DNA of 64,000 bases from Thermococcus gorgonarius (GCF_002214385.1 NZ_CP014855.1:124001-188000), one strand, 5' to 3'; counted from the stretch's first letter, positions 19,292 to 27,345 are shown. A program made the numbers and translations. Notes: generated by a model not told the origin, from the sequence alone.

Positions 19292-19410
19292 CATCGGCCA
19301 TATAACCGGATGACCCGAGTCTGTTCCCCTATAGTGGATACAGGTATGCGTTTACATGCTCTGATTTGATTTAAAATCACATGTGGGAGATTATGGTGGG
19401 GGGAAGTAGT

Positions 19411-19677
19411 ATGTATTGGGTAGAATACGGAGCTTACGCAGGAATACTTGGAGGGGCAGTTTACCTCCTTTTGCTTTTTGCGTTTAGGGAATACTTTACA
19501 GGCAGGAATAAGGTCTCATGGGCGGTCCAGCTGGAGATGGCTGTCTTTATGATCCTCCTGGGTCTCATGAACTTGAAAGCTCGCAGTGGAGGCCCTTCCG
19601 AGTACTTGGGAGCAGTTGGATGGGTATGGCTGGTTGTGATTATACTCACGGTGCTTATCGGCTTTAAGCGGCGTTAG
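19411..19677 (+). CDS. Small three-helix membrane protein, function unknown
   Basis: 88 aa from the ATG at 19411, which has GGTGGGGGG six bases upstream; in-frame ATGs at 19381 and 19393 precede that site and are less likely. Helices lie near residues 6-24, 37-51 and 63-82, with a charged loop FREYFTGRNK and a basic end FKRR. A TATA element (GATTTAAAATC, 19368-19378) fits this start. The family is not recognised. Topology resembles the neighbour at 18966-19247, though sequence similarity is weak. Confidence 0.7.
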   Translation: MYWVEYGAYAGILGGAVYLLLLFAFREYFTGRNKVSWAVQLEMAVFMILLGLMNLKARSGGPSEYLGAVGWVWLVVIILTVLIGFKRR

Positions 19678-19702
19678 CCCTATAACCGTTCTACCCCTTC
19701 AT

Positions 19703-19711
19703 CTTTATAAA
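19703..19711 (+). promoter_or_regulatory. TATA promoter, predicted leaderless transcript
   Basis: CTTTATAAA centred 26 bases before the ATG at 19733, with no ribosome-binding site between, predicts a leaderless mRNA for the methyltransferase. Confidence 0.55.
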
Positions 19712-19732
19712 CCCCTTTCCCTACCTCTCACC

Positions 19733-20320
19733 ATGAGCCACTACTACTCTGAAGACCCCAGCACGCCGTTGAAGACCAAAACGATAGAGGTCTGCCTCAG
19801 GGGACACTGCTTCAAGTTCGTAACGGCAAGTGGAGTCTTCTCCTTCGGGAAGCTAGACCGCGGAACCGAACTGCTAATAGAGAGCATGGTACTCGACGAT
19901 GACTGGCGCGTCCTCGACTTGGGCTGTGGTTACGGTGCGATAGGAATAGTTGCCTCCCGATTCGTTGATTACGTGGTGATGACCGACGTTAACCGGCGGG
20001 CAGTTGCTATGGCGAAGAAAAACTTAAAAATCAACGGCGTTAGAAACGCCGAGGTTAGGTGGGGAAACCTTTACGAGCCCGTGAGGGGAGAGAAGTTCGA
20101 TTCAATAATCACGAACCCCCCAGTTCACGCGGGTAAAGAAGTCCTGAGGGAAATAGTTATAAACGCCCCACGGCATCTCAACGACGGGGGGTTGCTTCAG
20201 CTGGTCATCCGCACCAAGCAGGGCGCAAACTATATTAAGGCCCTGATGGAGGAGAGCTTTACCGAAGTGAGAGAGCTGGCTAAGGGGTCTGGCTATCGCG
20301 TGTATGCCGGGATCGCCTAG
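19733..20320 (+). CDS. RsmC-like class I methyltransferase
   Basis: 195 aa. The S-adenosylmethionine motif VLDLGCGYGAIGIV is near residue 60 and the catalytic motif NPPVHAGK near residue 124. NPP(V)HAGK is characteristic of RsmC/RlmG-type guanine-N2 rRNA methyltransferases and of the archaeal MJ0882 group; the actual RNA substrate is unknown. No ribosome-binding site precedes the ATG and the TATA spacing suggests a leaderless transcript. Its last 15 bases, including the TAG stop, are also the first 15 bases of tRNA-Ser. Confidence 0.9.
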   Translation: MSHYYSEDPSTPLKTKTIEVCLRGHCFKFVTASGVFSFGKLDRGTELLIESMVLDDDWRVLDLGCGYGAIGIVASRFVDYVVMTDVNRRAVAMAKKNLKINGVRNAEVRWGNLYEPVRGEKFDSIITNPPVHAGKEVLREIVINAPRHLNDGGLLQLVIRTKQGANYIKALMEESFTEVRELAKGSGYRVYAGIA

Positions 20321-20392
20321 CCTGGGATGGCGCGGGCCTTGAGAGCCCGTGGGCGTTTGCCCGCCGGGGTTCAAATCCCCGTCCCGGCGCCA
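20306..20392 (+). tRNA. tRNA-Ser(UGA)
   Basis: Acceptor GCCGGGA pairs with TCCCGGC, discriminator G, and CCA is encoded. The anticodon stem CGGGC/GCCCG encloses CTTGAGA with anticodon TGA. A long variable arm (GGGCGTTTGCCC) is as expected for serine. The T arm is CGGGG-TTCAAAT-CCCCG. The 5' end lies inside the methyltransferase coding region, so it must be processed from a read-through transcript or from an internal promoter. Confidence 0.95.
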
Positions 20393-20394
20393 AA

Positions 20395-20417
20395 ATCCCT
20401 TTCGTCATCAAAGGGAT
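20395..20417. repeat. Inverted repeat between tRNA-Ser and uS13
   Basis: ATCCCTTT (20395-20402) and AAAGGGAT (20410-20417) form a perfect eight-pair stem with a seven-base loop. It lies just after the tRNA and four bases before the GGAGGTG of the uS13 leader. It could mark 3' tRNA processing or shield the leader. Confidence 0.6.
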
Positions 20418-20434
20418 GTGGAGGTGTGTTGGTA

Positions 20435-20884
20435 ATGACTGAGAACTTCAGGCACATAGTCCGCGTTGCGGGCGTTGATCTAGACGGAAACAAACAGCTT
20501 AGGTGGGCACTGACTGGTATAAAGGGAATAGGAATAAACTTTGCCACGATGGTCCTGAGAGTAGCTGGCATAGACCCGTTCATGAAGGCAGGCTACCTCA
20601 CGGACGAGCAGGTCAAGCTGATAGAGAAAATCCTCGAGGATCCGGTAGCCCATGGAATTCCTGCATGGGCAGTCAACAGGCCGAAGGACTATGAGACTGG
20701 TAAAGACATGCACCTTATCACCGCCAAGCTTGTCATGGCCTGGCGTGAGGACATCAACAGGCTGAGGAGGATAAGGGCTTACCGCGGTATCAGGCACGAG
20801 CTTGGTCTCCCGGTTAGGGGCCAGAGAACGAGGTCAAACTTCAGGCATGGAACTACTGTTGGTGTTAGCAGGAAGAAGAAGTGA
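20435..20884 (+). CDS. rps13p: Small-subunit ribosomal protein uS13
   Basis: 149 aa from the ATG at 20435 ([20 protein letters not shown]). The longer frame runs back into tRNA-Ser and is not real. uS13 contacts the P-site tRNA and the 50S. It has the helix-hairpin-helix [13 protein letters not shown] and the basic C-terminus [20 protein letters not shown]. It opens the S13-S4-S11-Rpo3 string. Confidence 0.97.
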   Translation: MTENFRHIVRVAGVDLDGNKQLRWALTGIKGIGINFATMVLRVAGIDPFMKAGYLTDEQVKLIEKILEDPVAHGIPAWAVNRPKDYETGKDMHLITAKLVMAWREDINRLRRIRAYRGIRHELGLPVRGQRTRSNFRHGTTVGVSRKKK

Positions 20885-20894
20885 GGTGGTGTAA

Positions 20895-21437
20895 ATGGGA
20901 GACCCGAAGAGGCAGAGGAAGAAGTACGAGACTCCCTCTCACCCGTGGATTAAGGAGAGACTCGACCGCGAGAGAGTCCTCATGAGGAAGTACGCCCTCA
21001 AGAACAAGAAGGAGCTCTGGCGCCACGAGACCCAGCTCAAGGAGTTCAGGCGTAGGGCGAGAAGACTCCTCGCAGCCCGTGGAAAGCAGGCCGAGATCGA
21101 GAGGCAGCAGCTCCTTCAGAGGCTCTACAGGCTCGGCCTCCTTCCGGCCGATGCCGTCCTCGATGATGTCCTTTCCCTCACCGTCGAGGACGTTCTTGAC
21201 AGGAGGCTGCAGACCATCGTCTACAAGAAGGGCCTTGCCAGGACCATAAAGCAGGCCAGGCAGCTTATAGTTCACGGACACATCGAGGTCAACGGTCAGA
21301 TAATCCGTTCCCCGGGTTATCTCGTTCTCCGTGAGGAAGAGGACTCGATAACCTACGCCAAGGGCTCACCTTTCGCTAAGGAGAGCCACCCTGAGAGGAT
21401 GGTTATTGAACAGGCTAAACAGGGTGGTGAGGCATGA
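20895..21437 (+). CDS. rps4p: Small-subunit ribosomal protein uS4
   Basis: 180 aa, archaeal/eukaryotic uS4 (like eukaryotic S9). The S4 RNA-binding domain is visible as [20 protein letters not shown] with [20 protein letters not shown] following. GAGGTGGTGTAA precedes the ATG. The stop overlaps the uS11 start by four bases. Confidence 0.97.
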   Translation: MGDPKRQRKKYETPSHPWIKERLDRERVLMRKYALKNKKELWRHETQLKEFRRRARRLLAARGKQAEIERQQLLQRLYRLGLLPADAVLDDVLSLTVEDVLDRRLQTIVYKKGLARTIKQARQLIVHGHIEVNGQIIRSPGYLVLREEEDSITYAKGSPFAKESHPERMVIEQAKQGGEA

Positions 21438-21853
21438 GCGAGGAAACCCAGCAGGTTAACCTCAAAAAGAAGGAGAAGTGGGGAGTTGCTCACATCTACT
21501 CAAGCTACAACAACACTATAATCCACATAACTGACATCACCGGAGCGGAAACTGTGAGCAGATGGAGCGGTGGTATGGTCGTCAAGGCCGACAGGGACGA
21601 GCCATCCCCGTACGCGGCTATGATAGCTGCAAGGAGAGCTGCCGAAGAGGCCATGGAAAAGGGTTTCGTTGGTGTCCACATAAAAGTCCGCGCTCCTGGG
21701 GGAAGCAAGAGCAAGAGCCCTGGTCCTGGTGCCCAGGCGGCCATTAGAGCCCTCGCTAGAGCGGGACTAAAGATAGGCCGTGTTGAGGACGTTACACCAA
21801 TACCCCACGACGGTACCAGGCCAAAGGGTGGAAGAAGGGGTAGACGCGTCTGA
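21434..21853 (+). CDS. rps11p: Small-subunit ribosomal protein uS11
   Basis: 139 aa, in the 30S platform near the mRNA exit. It has [27 protein letters not shown]-like [20 protein letters not shown], and the C-terminal [20 protein letters not shown], all typical. The ATG overlaps the uS4 stop. A T-run (CTTCTTTTTTGG) follows the gene. Confidence 0.97.
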   Translation: MSEETQQVNLKKKEKWGVAHIYSSYNNTIIHITDITGAETVSRWSGGMVVKADRDEPSPYAAMIAARRAAEEAMEKGFVGVHIKVRAPGGSKSKSPGPGAQAAIRALARAGLKIGRVEDVTPIPHDGTRPKGGRRGRRV

Positions 21854-21883
21854 CCCCCTACAACTTCTTTTTTGGTGGTGCAC

Positions 21884-22666
21884 ATGGAGCCGAAGTTTGA
21901 AATTCTTGAAAAAAAGGAAGATGCCCTGAAGTTCATTCTTCGTGGCGTTGATGTGGCTTTTGCCAATGCCCTTAGGAGGACTATTTTGGCAGAGGTTCCG
22001 ACTTTTGCAGTTGACGAGGTTGAATTTTTCGAGAACGATTCAGCTCTGTTTGACGAGATAATAGCCCATAGGCTGGCTATGATCCCTCTGACAACGCCAC
22101 ACACGAGGTTTTCTCTTGATTCCCTGGAACTGGACGACTACACGGTTACCCTTTCCCTCCAGGTTGAGGGTCCGGGGGTCGTTTACTCCGGCGATCTCAA
22201 GAGCGATGACCCCGAAATTAAGCCCGCCAATCCCAATATCCCAATAGTAAAGCTCGCCGAAGGCCAGAAACTTGTACTCAACGCGTATGCCAGGCTGGGA
22301 AGAGGTAAGGATCACGCCAAATGGCAGCCGGGCTTTGTTTACTACAAGTACCTCACGAGGATCCATGTGAGCAAGGAAGTCCCTGAGTGGGAAGAACTTA
22401 AAGAATTGGCCGAAAAGAGAGGTCTTCCCCTTGAGGAAAATGAAAAGGAGCTCGTGATAGAGACTACCAAGGCTTTCTACCTCCCCCGCAAATTTGAGGC
22501 ATACAAAGGCGAGAAGATCAGGGAAGAAGTGGTGCCCAATACGTTCGTCTTTACTGTAGAAACGAACGGAGAACTCCCCGTTGAGGAAATCGTCAGCACA
22601 GCACTCAAGATACTCATGAGGAAGAGCGATAGATTTATAAACGAACTCCATAAATTAGCCGACTGA
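21884..22666 (+). CDS. rpoD: RNA polymerase subunit Rpo3 (D)
   Basis: 260 aa from the ATG at 21884 ([13 protein letters not shown]) after GGTGGTG. Subunit D, with L, is the alpha-like assembly platform for RNAP. The [20 protein letters not shown] segment near residue 27 is the conserved alpha motif. No cysteine cluster is present, so this D subunit lacks the iron-sulphur domain found in some archaea. It is in the S13-S4-S11-D order usual for archaea; tRNA-Leu begins two bases after its stop. Confidence 0.95.
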   Translation: MEPKFEILEKKEDALKFILRGVDVAFANALRRTILAEVPTFAVDEVEFFENDSALFDEIIAHRLAMIPLTTPHTRFSLDSLELDDYTVTLSLQVEGPGVVYSGDLKSDDPEIKPANPNIPIVKLAEGQKLVLNAYARLGRGKDHAKWQPGFVYYKYLTRIHVSKEVPEWEELKELAEKRGLPLEENEKELVIETTKAFYLPRKFEAYKGEKIREEVVPNTFVFTVETNGELPVEEIVSTALKILMRKSDRFINELHKLAD

Positions 22667-22667
22667 C

Positions 22668-22752
22668 GCGGGGGTTGCCGAGCCTGGTCAAAGGCGGTGG
22701 ACTCAAGATCCACTCCCGCAGGGGTTCCGGGGTTCAAATCCCCGCCCCCGCA
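22668..22752 (+). tRNA. tRNA-Leu(CAA)
   Basis: Acceptor GCGGGGG pairs with CCCCCGC, discriminator A, CCA not encoded. The anticodon stem GTGGA/TCCAC encloses CTCAAGA with anticodon CAA. The long variable arm (TCCCGCAGGGGTTC region) is expected for leucine. The T arm is CGGGG-TTCAAAT-CCCCG. The gene begins two bases after the Rpo3 stop and lies inside the ribosomal/RNAP operon. Confidence 0.94.
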
Positions 22753-22818
22753 CTATTCACGCTCACCCCGTCTGGACCTGTCGGTTTCCCACTGTGAGAG
22801 AGAACGGGAGGTATGATC

Positions 22819-23184
22819 ATGGTCAAGAGAACTGGACCGACTGACGTGAACCTGAGGAGACTCATCCGCTATCTTCGGAAAAAATCAAACGAAGAGGGAG
22901 TTAAGATCTGGAAGGACATCGCCTGGCGTCTCGAAAGGCCGAGAAGGCAGAGGGCAGAGGTCAACATTAGCAAAATAAACCGCTACACCAAAGAAGGCGA
23001 CATCGTCATCGTTCCAGGAAGCGTCTTGGGCGCTGGAAGGCTTGAACACAAGGTCACCGTTGCCGCCTGGAAGTTCAGCGAGACTGCCAAGAGGAAGATA
23101 GTCGAGGCCGGTGGGGAGGTTCTCACGATTGAGGAGCTCATCGAGAGAAACCCGAAGGGTAGTGGAGTAATCATAATGGAGTGA
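22819..23184 (+). CDS. rpl18e: Large-subunit ribosomal protein eL18
   Basis: 121 aa from the ATG at 22819 ([20 protein letters not shown]), six bases after GGGAGGT; the ATG at 22813 abuts that site. The protein resembles uL15 in fold. [20 protein letters not shown] and the ending [12 protein letters not shown] are family-typical. It begins the eL18-uL13-uS9-Rpo10 string. Confidence 0.97.
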   Translation: MVKRTGPTDVNLRRLIRYLRKKSNEEGVKIWKDIAWRLERPRRQRAEVNISKINRYTKEGDIVIVPGSVLGAGRLEHKVTVAAWKFSETAKRKIVEAGGEVLTIEELIERNPKGSGVIIME

Positions 23185-23190
23185 TGAGCC

Positions 23191-23619
23191 ATGAGGATTA
23201 TTAACGCTGAAGGACTCATACTCGGAAGGCTTGCCTCAAAGGTTGCCAAGATGCTCCTCGAAGGAGAAGAAGTCGTCATAGTCAACGCAGAAAAGGCTAT
23301 CATCACAGGAAACCGCGAGGACATCTTTGCCAAGTACAAGCAGAGGACAGAACTTAGAACCAGAACCAACCCCAGGAGGGGACCATTCTACCCGAAGAGG
23401 AGCGACGAGATCGTCAGGAGAACCATCAGGGGAATGCTCCCGTGGAAGACCGACCGCGGAAGGAAGGCCTTTAAGAGGCTCAAGGTCTACGTTGGCGTTC
23501 CCAAGGAGTTTGAAGGTAAGGAGTTCGAGACCATAAGCGAGGCTCACATGTCGAGGCTTGCAACTCCCAAGTACGTCACCGTTGGTGAGGTTGCCAAGTT
23601 CCTCGGTGGAAAGTTCTGA
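23191..23619 (+). CDS. rpl13p: Large-subunit ribosomal protein uL13
   Basis: 142 aa, an early 50S assembly protein. Conserved parts: [37 protein letters not shown], and [20 protein letters not shown]. The start follows GGAGTGATGAGCC closely after eL18. The stop is ten bases before uS9. Confidence 0.97.
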   Translation: MRIINAEGLILGRLASKVAKMLLEGEEVVIVNAEKAIITGNREDIFAKYKQRTELRTRTNPRRGPFYPKRSDEIVRRTIRGMLPWKTDRGRKAFKRLKVYVGVPKEFEGKEFETISEAHMSRLATPKYVTVGEVAKFLGGKF

Positions 23620-23629
23620 GGTGAGAAAG

Positions 23630-24037
23630 ATGAGGGTCATCCAGACTGCTGGAAAGAGAAAGACGGCCATCGCGAGGGCCACCATAAGGGAAGGAAAGGG
23701 TCGCGTCAGGATCAACCACAAGCCCGTTGAGATAATCGAGCCCGAGATAGCGCGCTTCACTATAATGGAGCCCCTGATCCTTGCCGGTGAGGAAATCGTC
23801 AGCAAGGTTGACATTGACGTCAAGGTTGAAGGCGGCGGCTTCATGGGACAGGCCGAAGCAGCGCGCGTCGCCATAGCCAGGGCCCTCGTCGAGTGGACCA
23901 ACGACATGAACCTGAAGGAAAAGTTTATGAAGTACGACAGGACTATGCTCGTTGGTGACAGCAGGAGGACCGAGCCTCACAAGCCCAACCGCTCGACCAA
24001 GGGTCCGAGGGCCAAGAGGCAGAAGTCCTACCGCTGA
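23630..24037 (+). CDS. rps9p: Small-subunit ribosomal protein uS9
   Basis: 135 aa from the ATG at 23630 ([20 protein letters not shown]) after GAGGTGAGAA; the longer frame begins inside uL13. The C-terminus [11 protein letters not shown] ends in the conserved positively charged tail that reaches the P-site tRNA. The next gene, Rpo10, follows after 32 bases. Confidence 0.97.
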   Translation: MRVIQTAGKRKTAIARATIREGKGRVRINHKPVEIIEPEIARFTIMEPLILAGEEIVSKVDIDVKVEGGGFMGQAEAARVAIARALVEWTNDMNLKEKFMKYDRTMLVGDSRRTEPHKPNRSTKGPRAKRQKSYR

Positions 24038-24069
24038 TGGCTTTCCTTTAAAAATTTGAGGTGATGGGG

Positions 24070-24267
24070 TTGATAGTCCCCGTAAGGTGCTTCACTTGCG
24101 GTCGCGTGATAGGCGACAAATACTACGAGTTCAGGAAGAGGGTTGAGGCCGGGGAAGACCCGGGTAAGGTACTTGATGATCTCGGGATAGAGAGGTACTG
24201 CTGCAGAAGGACCCTCCTGAGCCATGTCGAGCTCATAGACCAGGTCATGCAGTATAAGGTGTATTAA
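24070..24267 (+). CDS. rpoN: RNA polymerase subunit Rpo10 (N), TTG start
   Basis: 65 aa, the standard length, if translation begins at the TTG at 24070 ([20 protein letters not shown]). The GTG at 24061 and ATG at 24064 lie inside the GAGGTGATGGGG ribosome-binding site. Rpo10 is a zinc-bundle subunit that stabilises the D-L platform. Ligands are CFTC near the N-terminus and the pair in [11 protein letters not shown]. Confidence 0.95.
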   Translation: MIVPVRCFTCGRVIGDKYYEFRKRVEAGEDPGKVLDDLGIERYCCRRTLLSHVELIDQVMQYKVY

Positions 24268-24282
24268 AAACCACCTTTCTGG

Positions 24283-24360
24283 GGGGCCGTGGGGTAGCTT
24301 GGTCTATCCTCCCGGCTTGGGGTGCCGGAGACCCGGGTTCAAATCCCGGCGGCCCCACCA
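24283..24360 (+). tRNA. tRNA-Pro(GGG)
   Basis: Acceptor GGGGCCG pairs with CGGCCCC, discriminator A, CCA encoded. The anticodon stem CCGGC/GCCGG encloses TTGGGGT with anticodon GGG. The T arm is CCGGG-TTCAAAT-CCCGG. No intron. It lies between Rpo10 and Rpo6 in the operon. Confidence 0.95.
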
Positions 24361-24396
24361 AAATTTAACCTCATTGGAAGTGGCAGGGTGATAGGC

Positions 24397-24570
24397 ATGT
24401 TCAAGTATACCCGCTTCGAAAAGGCCCGCATTATCGGAGCGAGGGCTCTCCAGATAGCAATGGGTGCCCCTGTGCTGGTAGACGTTCCGGAGGGGGCTAC
24501 TCCGCTCCAGGCCGCGATAATCGAGTTTGAAATGGGAGTAATCCCAATAACAGTCGTAAGACCCGTATGA
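24397..24570 (+). CDS. rpoK: RNA polymerase subunit Rpo6 (K)
   Basis: 57 aa from the ATG at 24397 ([20 protein letters not shown]) after AGGGTGATAGGC; the longer frame reads back through tRNA-Pro. Rpo6 is the omega/RPB6 counterpart that clamps the C-terminal part of the largest subunit. [20 protein letters not shown] is the conserved helix. The enolase-like gene follows within 12 bases. Confidence 0.96.
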   Translation: MFKYTRFEKARIIGARALQIAMGAPVLVDVPEGATPLQAAIIEFEMGVIPITVVRPV

Positions 24571-24580
24571 GGGAATGACA

Positions 24581-25606
24581 ATGACAATCATAGAGAACAT
24601 AGTCGGCAGGGTTGCAGTGCTCAGGGGTGGCAGGTATTCGGTTGAGGTTGATGTCATAACTACTTCAGGCTTCGGCCGCTTCGCCGCCCCTGTCGATGAT
24701 AACCCGCAGCTCTACATAGCTGAGGCCCACAGGGCAGTCAGCGAGGTTGACGAAATAATCGGTCCTGAGCTCATAGGCTTTGACGCGAGCGAGCAGGAGC
24801 TCATAGACAGCTACCTCTGGGAGATAGATGGTACGGAGGACTTCAGTCACATCGGTGCCAACACCGCCTTGGCCGTCTCGGTGGCCGTTGCCAAGGCCGC
24901 GGCCAGTGTAAAGAAAATGCCCCTCTACAGCTACATTGGGGGTACGTTCACAACAGAACTTCCGGTTCCACTCCTTGAGGTTATGCAGGGAGAAGACTTC
25001 GATTACTATGTACTGGTAAGGGACATCATGGAGATAACCGATGTTGTTGACGCCGCGGTTAATCTCCTGGAGGTTGTGGAAAAGCCTTCGCTTGAGGAAC
25101 TTTCCAGGGCCAGCGAGAAGGTTGGTAGTGAGCTGGGCCTCGAAGTAACTCTGGGCATAGTCCAGAAGAAACCTCTCCCGATCGAAGAAGTGCTTTCCAC
25201 AGTTGAGGATCACAACGTGTCCTACATAAAGCCGATGGGCGATGAAGACCTCTTCCTTGAGTTAATAGCTGGAACTCATGGAGTTTTTGTCGATGGGGAG
25301 TACCTCTTCCAGAGGAAGGGCATACTCGACAGACGCTACTACAATGCCCTCTCTATAAAACCCATAAACCTCGGCACTCTCACTGATCTCTACAACCTAG
25401 TTAGCGATGTTAAATCCGAGAGGATAACCCCGATCTTGGCCGAGGCTAGATATGAGTCGGCCGACGAGGCCCTTCCCCACATAGCCCTGGGCCTTCGCTG
25501 CCCGGCTATTATATTGGGGAAGGACTCGGTGGCTAAGCTTAATGAACTCAATAGAATTGCCGAAGATCTCGGTGAAAGGGGTAGGTTGATAACGTTTGAA
25601 GGATAA
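24581..25606 (+). CDS. Enolase-like protein, probably not catalytic
   Basis: 341 aa from the ATG at 24581, seven bases after GAGGG; the ATG at 24575 is an alternative. The sequence aligns by eye with enolase (true enolase is about 430 aa): GRPTVEVD-like RYSVEVDVITTSGFGRFAAP, then SIKPINLGTLTDLYNL where enolase has KVNQIGTLTE. The segment that should read SHRSGETED is LAEARYESADE, so the serine-histidine-arginine substrate loop is lost. It is probably a paralogue without normal enolase activity. Its constant place between Rpo6 and uS2 suggests a role tied to growth, which is inference. Confidence 0.85.
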   Translation: MTIIENIVGRVAVLRGGRYSVEVDVITTSGFGRFAAPVDDNPQLYIAEAHRAVSEVDEIIGPELIGFDASEQELIDSYLWEIDGTEDFSHIGANTALAVSVAVAKAAASVKKMPLYSYIGGTFTTELPVPLLEVMQGEDFDYYVLVRDIMEITDVVDAAVNLLEVVEKPSLEELSRASEKVGSELGLEVTLGIVQKKPLPIEEVLSTVEDHNVSYIKPMGDEDLFLELIAGTHGVFVDGEYLFQRKGILDRRYYNALSIKPINLGTLTDLYNLVSDVKSERITPILAEARYESADEALPHIALGLRCPAIILGKDSVAKLNELNRIAEDLGERGRLITFEG

Positions 25607-25621
25607 AGGAGGTTGGGAAAG

Positions 25622-26227
25622 ATGGAGGGATATCTGGTTCCGCTCGATCAGTATCTGGCTGCCGGTGTCCACATCGGAACCCAGCAGAAGACCCAGGACA
25701 TGAAGAAGTTCATCTACAGGGTTAGACAGGACGGTCTCTACGTCCTCGATGTCAGGAAGACCGACGAGCGCTTAAGGATCGCCGGCAAGTTCCTGGCCAA
25801 GTTCGACCCGGAGAGCATCCTGGCTGTGAGCGTCAGGCTCTACGGCCAGAAGCCCGTCAAGAAGTTCGGTGAGGTTACCGGTGCCAAGACAATACCCGGC
25901 CGTTTCCTCCCTGGAACAATGACCAACCCACAGGTTAAGAACTTCTTCGAGCCGGACGTTCTCATCGTCACCGACCCGAGGGCCGACCACCAGGCTATGA
26001 AGGAAGCCATTGAGATTGGCATTCCGATAGTTGCCCTCGTTGACACCGAGAATTTCCTCAGCTACGTCGACTTGGCCATACCGACCAACAACAAGGGCAG
26101 GAAAGCTTTGGCCCTCATCTACTGGATCCTCGCAAGGGAGATCCTCTACAACAGGAAGGAAATTGAGAGCAGGGAAGACTTCAAGGTTCCGGTTGAGGAC
26201 TTCGAGATGAGGATCATCAGGACTTGA
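25622..26227 (+). CDS. rps2p: Small-subunit ribosomal protein uS2
   Basis: 201 aa from the ATG at 25622 after GGAGGTTGGGAAAG; the in-frame TTG at 25613 falls inside that site. Archaeal/eukaryotic uS2 (SA type): [40 protein letters not shown], and [20 protein letters not shown]. It is followed by a TATA-like AATTTTTAAC and tRNA-Leu. Confidence 0.97.
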   Translation: MEGYLVPLDQYLAAGVHIGTQQKTQDMKKFIYRVRQDGLYVLDVRKTDERLRIAGKFLAKFDPESILAVSVRLYGQKPVKKFGEVTGAKTIPGRFLPGTMTNPQVKNFFEPDVLIVTDPRADHQAMKEAIEIGIPIVALVDTENFLSYVDLAIPTNNKGRKALALIYWILAREILYNRKEIESREDFKVPVEDFEMRIIRT

Positions 26228-26233
26228 GGGGAA

Positions 26234-26243
26234 AATTTTTAAC
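26234..26243 (+). promoter_or_regulatory. TATA promoter for tRNA-Leu(UAA)
   Basis: AATTTTTAAC lies 24-33 bases before the tRNA 5' end at 26267, the right spacing for an archaeal TATA. Confidence 0.5.
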
Positions 26244-26266
26244 GCCCCTCACTTAATCTCCCTCGC

Positions 26267-26354
26267 GCGGGGGTGCCCGAGCCTGGCCAAAGGGGGCGGA
26301 CTTAAGATCCGCTGCCGTAGGGCTGCGCGGGTTCGAATCCCGTCCCCCGCACCA
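26267..26354 (+). tRNA. tRNA-Leu(UAA)
   Basis: Acceptor GCGGGGG pairs with CCCCCGC, discriminator A, CCA encoded. The anticodon stem GCGGA/TCCGC encloses CTTAAGA with anticodon TAA. The long variable arm is present (class II), and the T arm has TTCGAAT. It precedes the eL40 gene by 38 bases. Confidence 0.94.
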
Positions 26355-26392
26355 GCTTTGAGAAAACGCGTCAAGATCATGAGGTGATTACG

Positions 26393-26551
26393 ATGGCGAG
26401 ATTCCCTGAGGCTGAGGCAAGGATATTTAGGAAGTACGTCTGCATGCGCTGCGGTGCTACTAACCCGTGGAAAGCCAAGAAGTGCAGGAAGTGTGGCTAC
26501 AGGGGGCTTAGACCAAAGGCGAGAGAGCCGCGCGGTGGAATGGGACGCTGA
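26393..26551 (+). CDS. rpl40e: Large-subunit ribosomal protein eL40
   Basis: 52 aa: [40 protein letters not shown], ending PRGGMGR. Four cysteines in two CxxC pairs form the zinc site. In eukaryotes the same protein is fused to ubiquitin; in archaea it stands alone. The ATG follows GAGGTGATTACG. It closes the second ribosomal/RNAP cluster. Confidence 0.96.
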   Translation: MARFPEAEARIFRKYVCMRCGATNPWKAKKCRKCGYRGLRPKAREPRGGMGR

Positions 26552-26604
26552 AGTTTTCAATATTTTGTCTTTGTTCATGTTTTCCGTTTGTTTCACTTGG
26601 GGAT

Positions 26605-26931
26605 TCATTTCTTCAATTTTGAGAGTATCTCTTCGAGAAAAGCTACGCCCTCTTCCAGCAGTTTCTCTCCTTTGGGGGTTAGACGGTAATACTTCCTAAG
26701 TGGTTTTCCGGTCTCATTTTCCTGCCACTCCGAAGTTACGTAGCCATCTTTTTCCAGCTTGTATAGGACGACGTAGGAACTCACCGTCGCGGGTTCGAAC
26801 CCAAAGTTTTCCTTTATTCTCTGCTTCAGCTCATATGCGTACATGGGCCTCTCTTTAAGGAGGCTGAGTATATAGAGCCACAGAACTTCCTTTGTTATTT
26901 TAATTTTCAATCTCTCCATTGGGCTCGTCAT
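26605..26931 (-). CDS. PadR-family transcriptional regulator
   Basis: 108 aa from the ATG at 26931 (MTSPMERLKIKITKEVLWLY), preceded by GGTGAGAGC; a longer frame to 26970 runs into the promoter. PadR proteins are dimeric winged-helix repressors. The fold is clear: LYILSLLKERPMYAYELKQR, then FEPATVSSYVVLYKLEKDGY as the recognition helix and wing, and a C-terminal dimerisation helix. It is divergent from the FUN14 gene and may regulate it; the ligand is unknown. Confidence 0.9.
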   Translation of the reverse strand: MTSPMERLKIKITKEVLWLYILSLLKERPMYAYELKQRIKENFGFEPATVSSYVVLYKLEKDGYVTSEWQENETGKPLRKYYRLTPKGEKLLEEGVAFLEEILSKLKK

Positions 26932-26948
26932 GCTCTCACCCTCAAGTT

Positions 26949-26962
26949 TAAACTTTATAAAA
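26949..26962 (-). promoter_or_regulatory. TATA promoter for padR-like gene
   Basis: On the minus strand this reads as a TTTATAAAGTTT TATA element, about 25 bases before the predicted transcript start and 20 bases from the ATG at 26931. The adjacent 26978-27014 holds AT-rich elements for the divergent gene. Confidence 0.5.
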
Positions 26963-27045
26963 TATTTCAAAACTGTGTAATTTAAACCTTTTGCTTTGGA
27001 AAACCTTATTAATTCTCAAGTTCCAGTTACTATTGGCGATGAATC

Positions 27046-27345
27046 ATGGAGTTTAACCTTGGAAGTATGATAGGGGACGTTGGTGTTGGGGGAGTAGCGG
27101 GATTCATCACTGGCTACGCTCTGAAGAAGTTCATGAAAATAGTGATGACGATAATTGGTGCCTATATACTCAGCCTGTTCTGGCTCCAGCAGAAGGGAGT
27201 CATAACAATAAACACACAGAAACTGTTCAACTTGGCTGAGAGTGCAACCTCTCAGACAGTTGGTCTGGCCCAGAAGGCCGTTGGTCTTCTTCCCGGAACT
27301 GGTGCTTTCATAGCGGGTTTTTACTTGGGGTTCCAAAAGGGATGA
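27046..27345 (+). CDS. FUN14-domain membrane protein
   Basis: 99 aa with three hydrophobic stretches (about residues 10-28, 29-50 and 82-97). The signature VGVGGVAGFITGYALKKFMK and GTGAFIAGFYLGFQKG match the FUN14 family, known in eukaryotes as a mitochondrial outer-membrane mitophagy receptor; the archaeal role is unknown. It is transcribed away from the PadR regulator over a 114-base gap with two TATA-like elements, so regulation by it is plausible. Confidence 0.85.
   Translation: MEFNLGSMIGDVGVGGVAGFITGYALKKFMKIVMTIIGAYILSLFWLQQKGVITINTQKLFNLAESATSQTVGLAQKAVGLLPGTGAFIAGFYLGFQKG

Noticed and set aside
19305-19362. Possible C/D box sRNA (GGATGA ... CTGA) before the second small membrane protein
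   Set aside because: No D' or C' box with proper spacing and the C box is poor; the size alone is suggestive.
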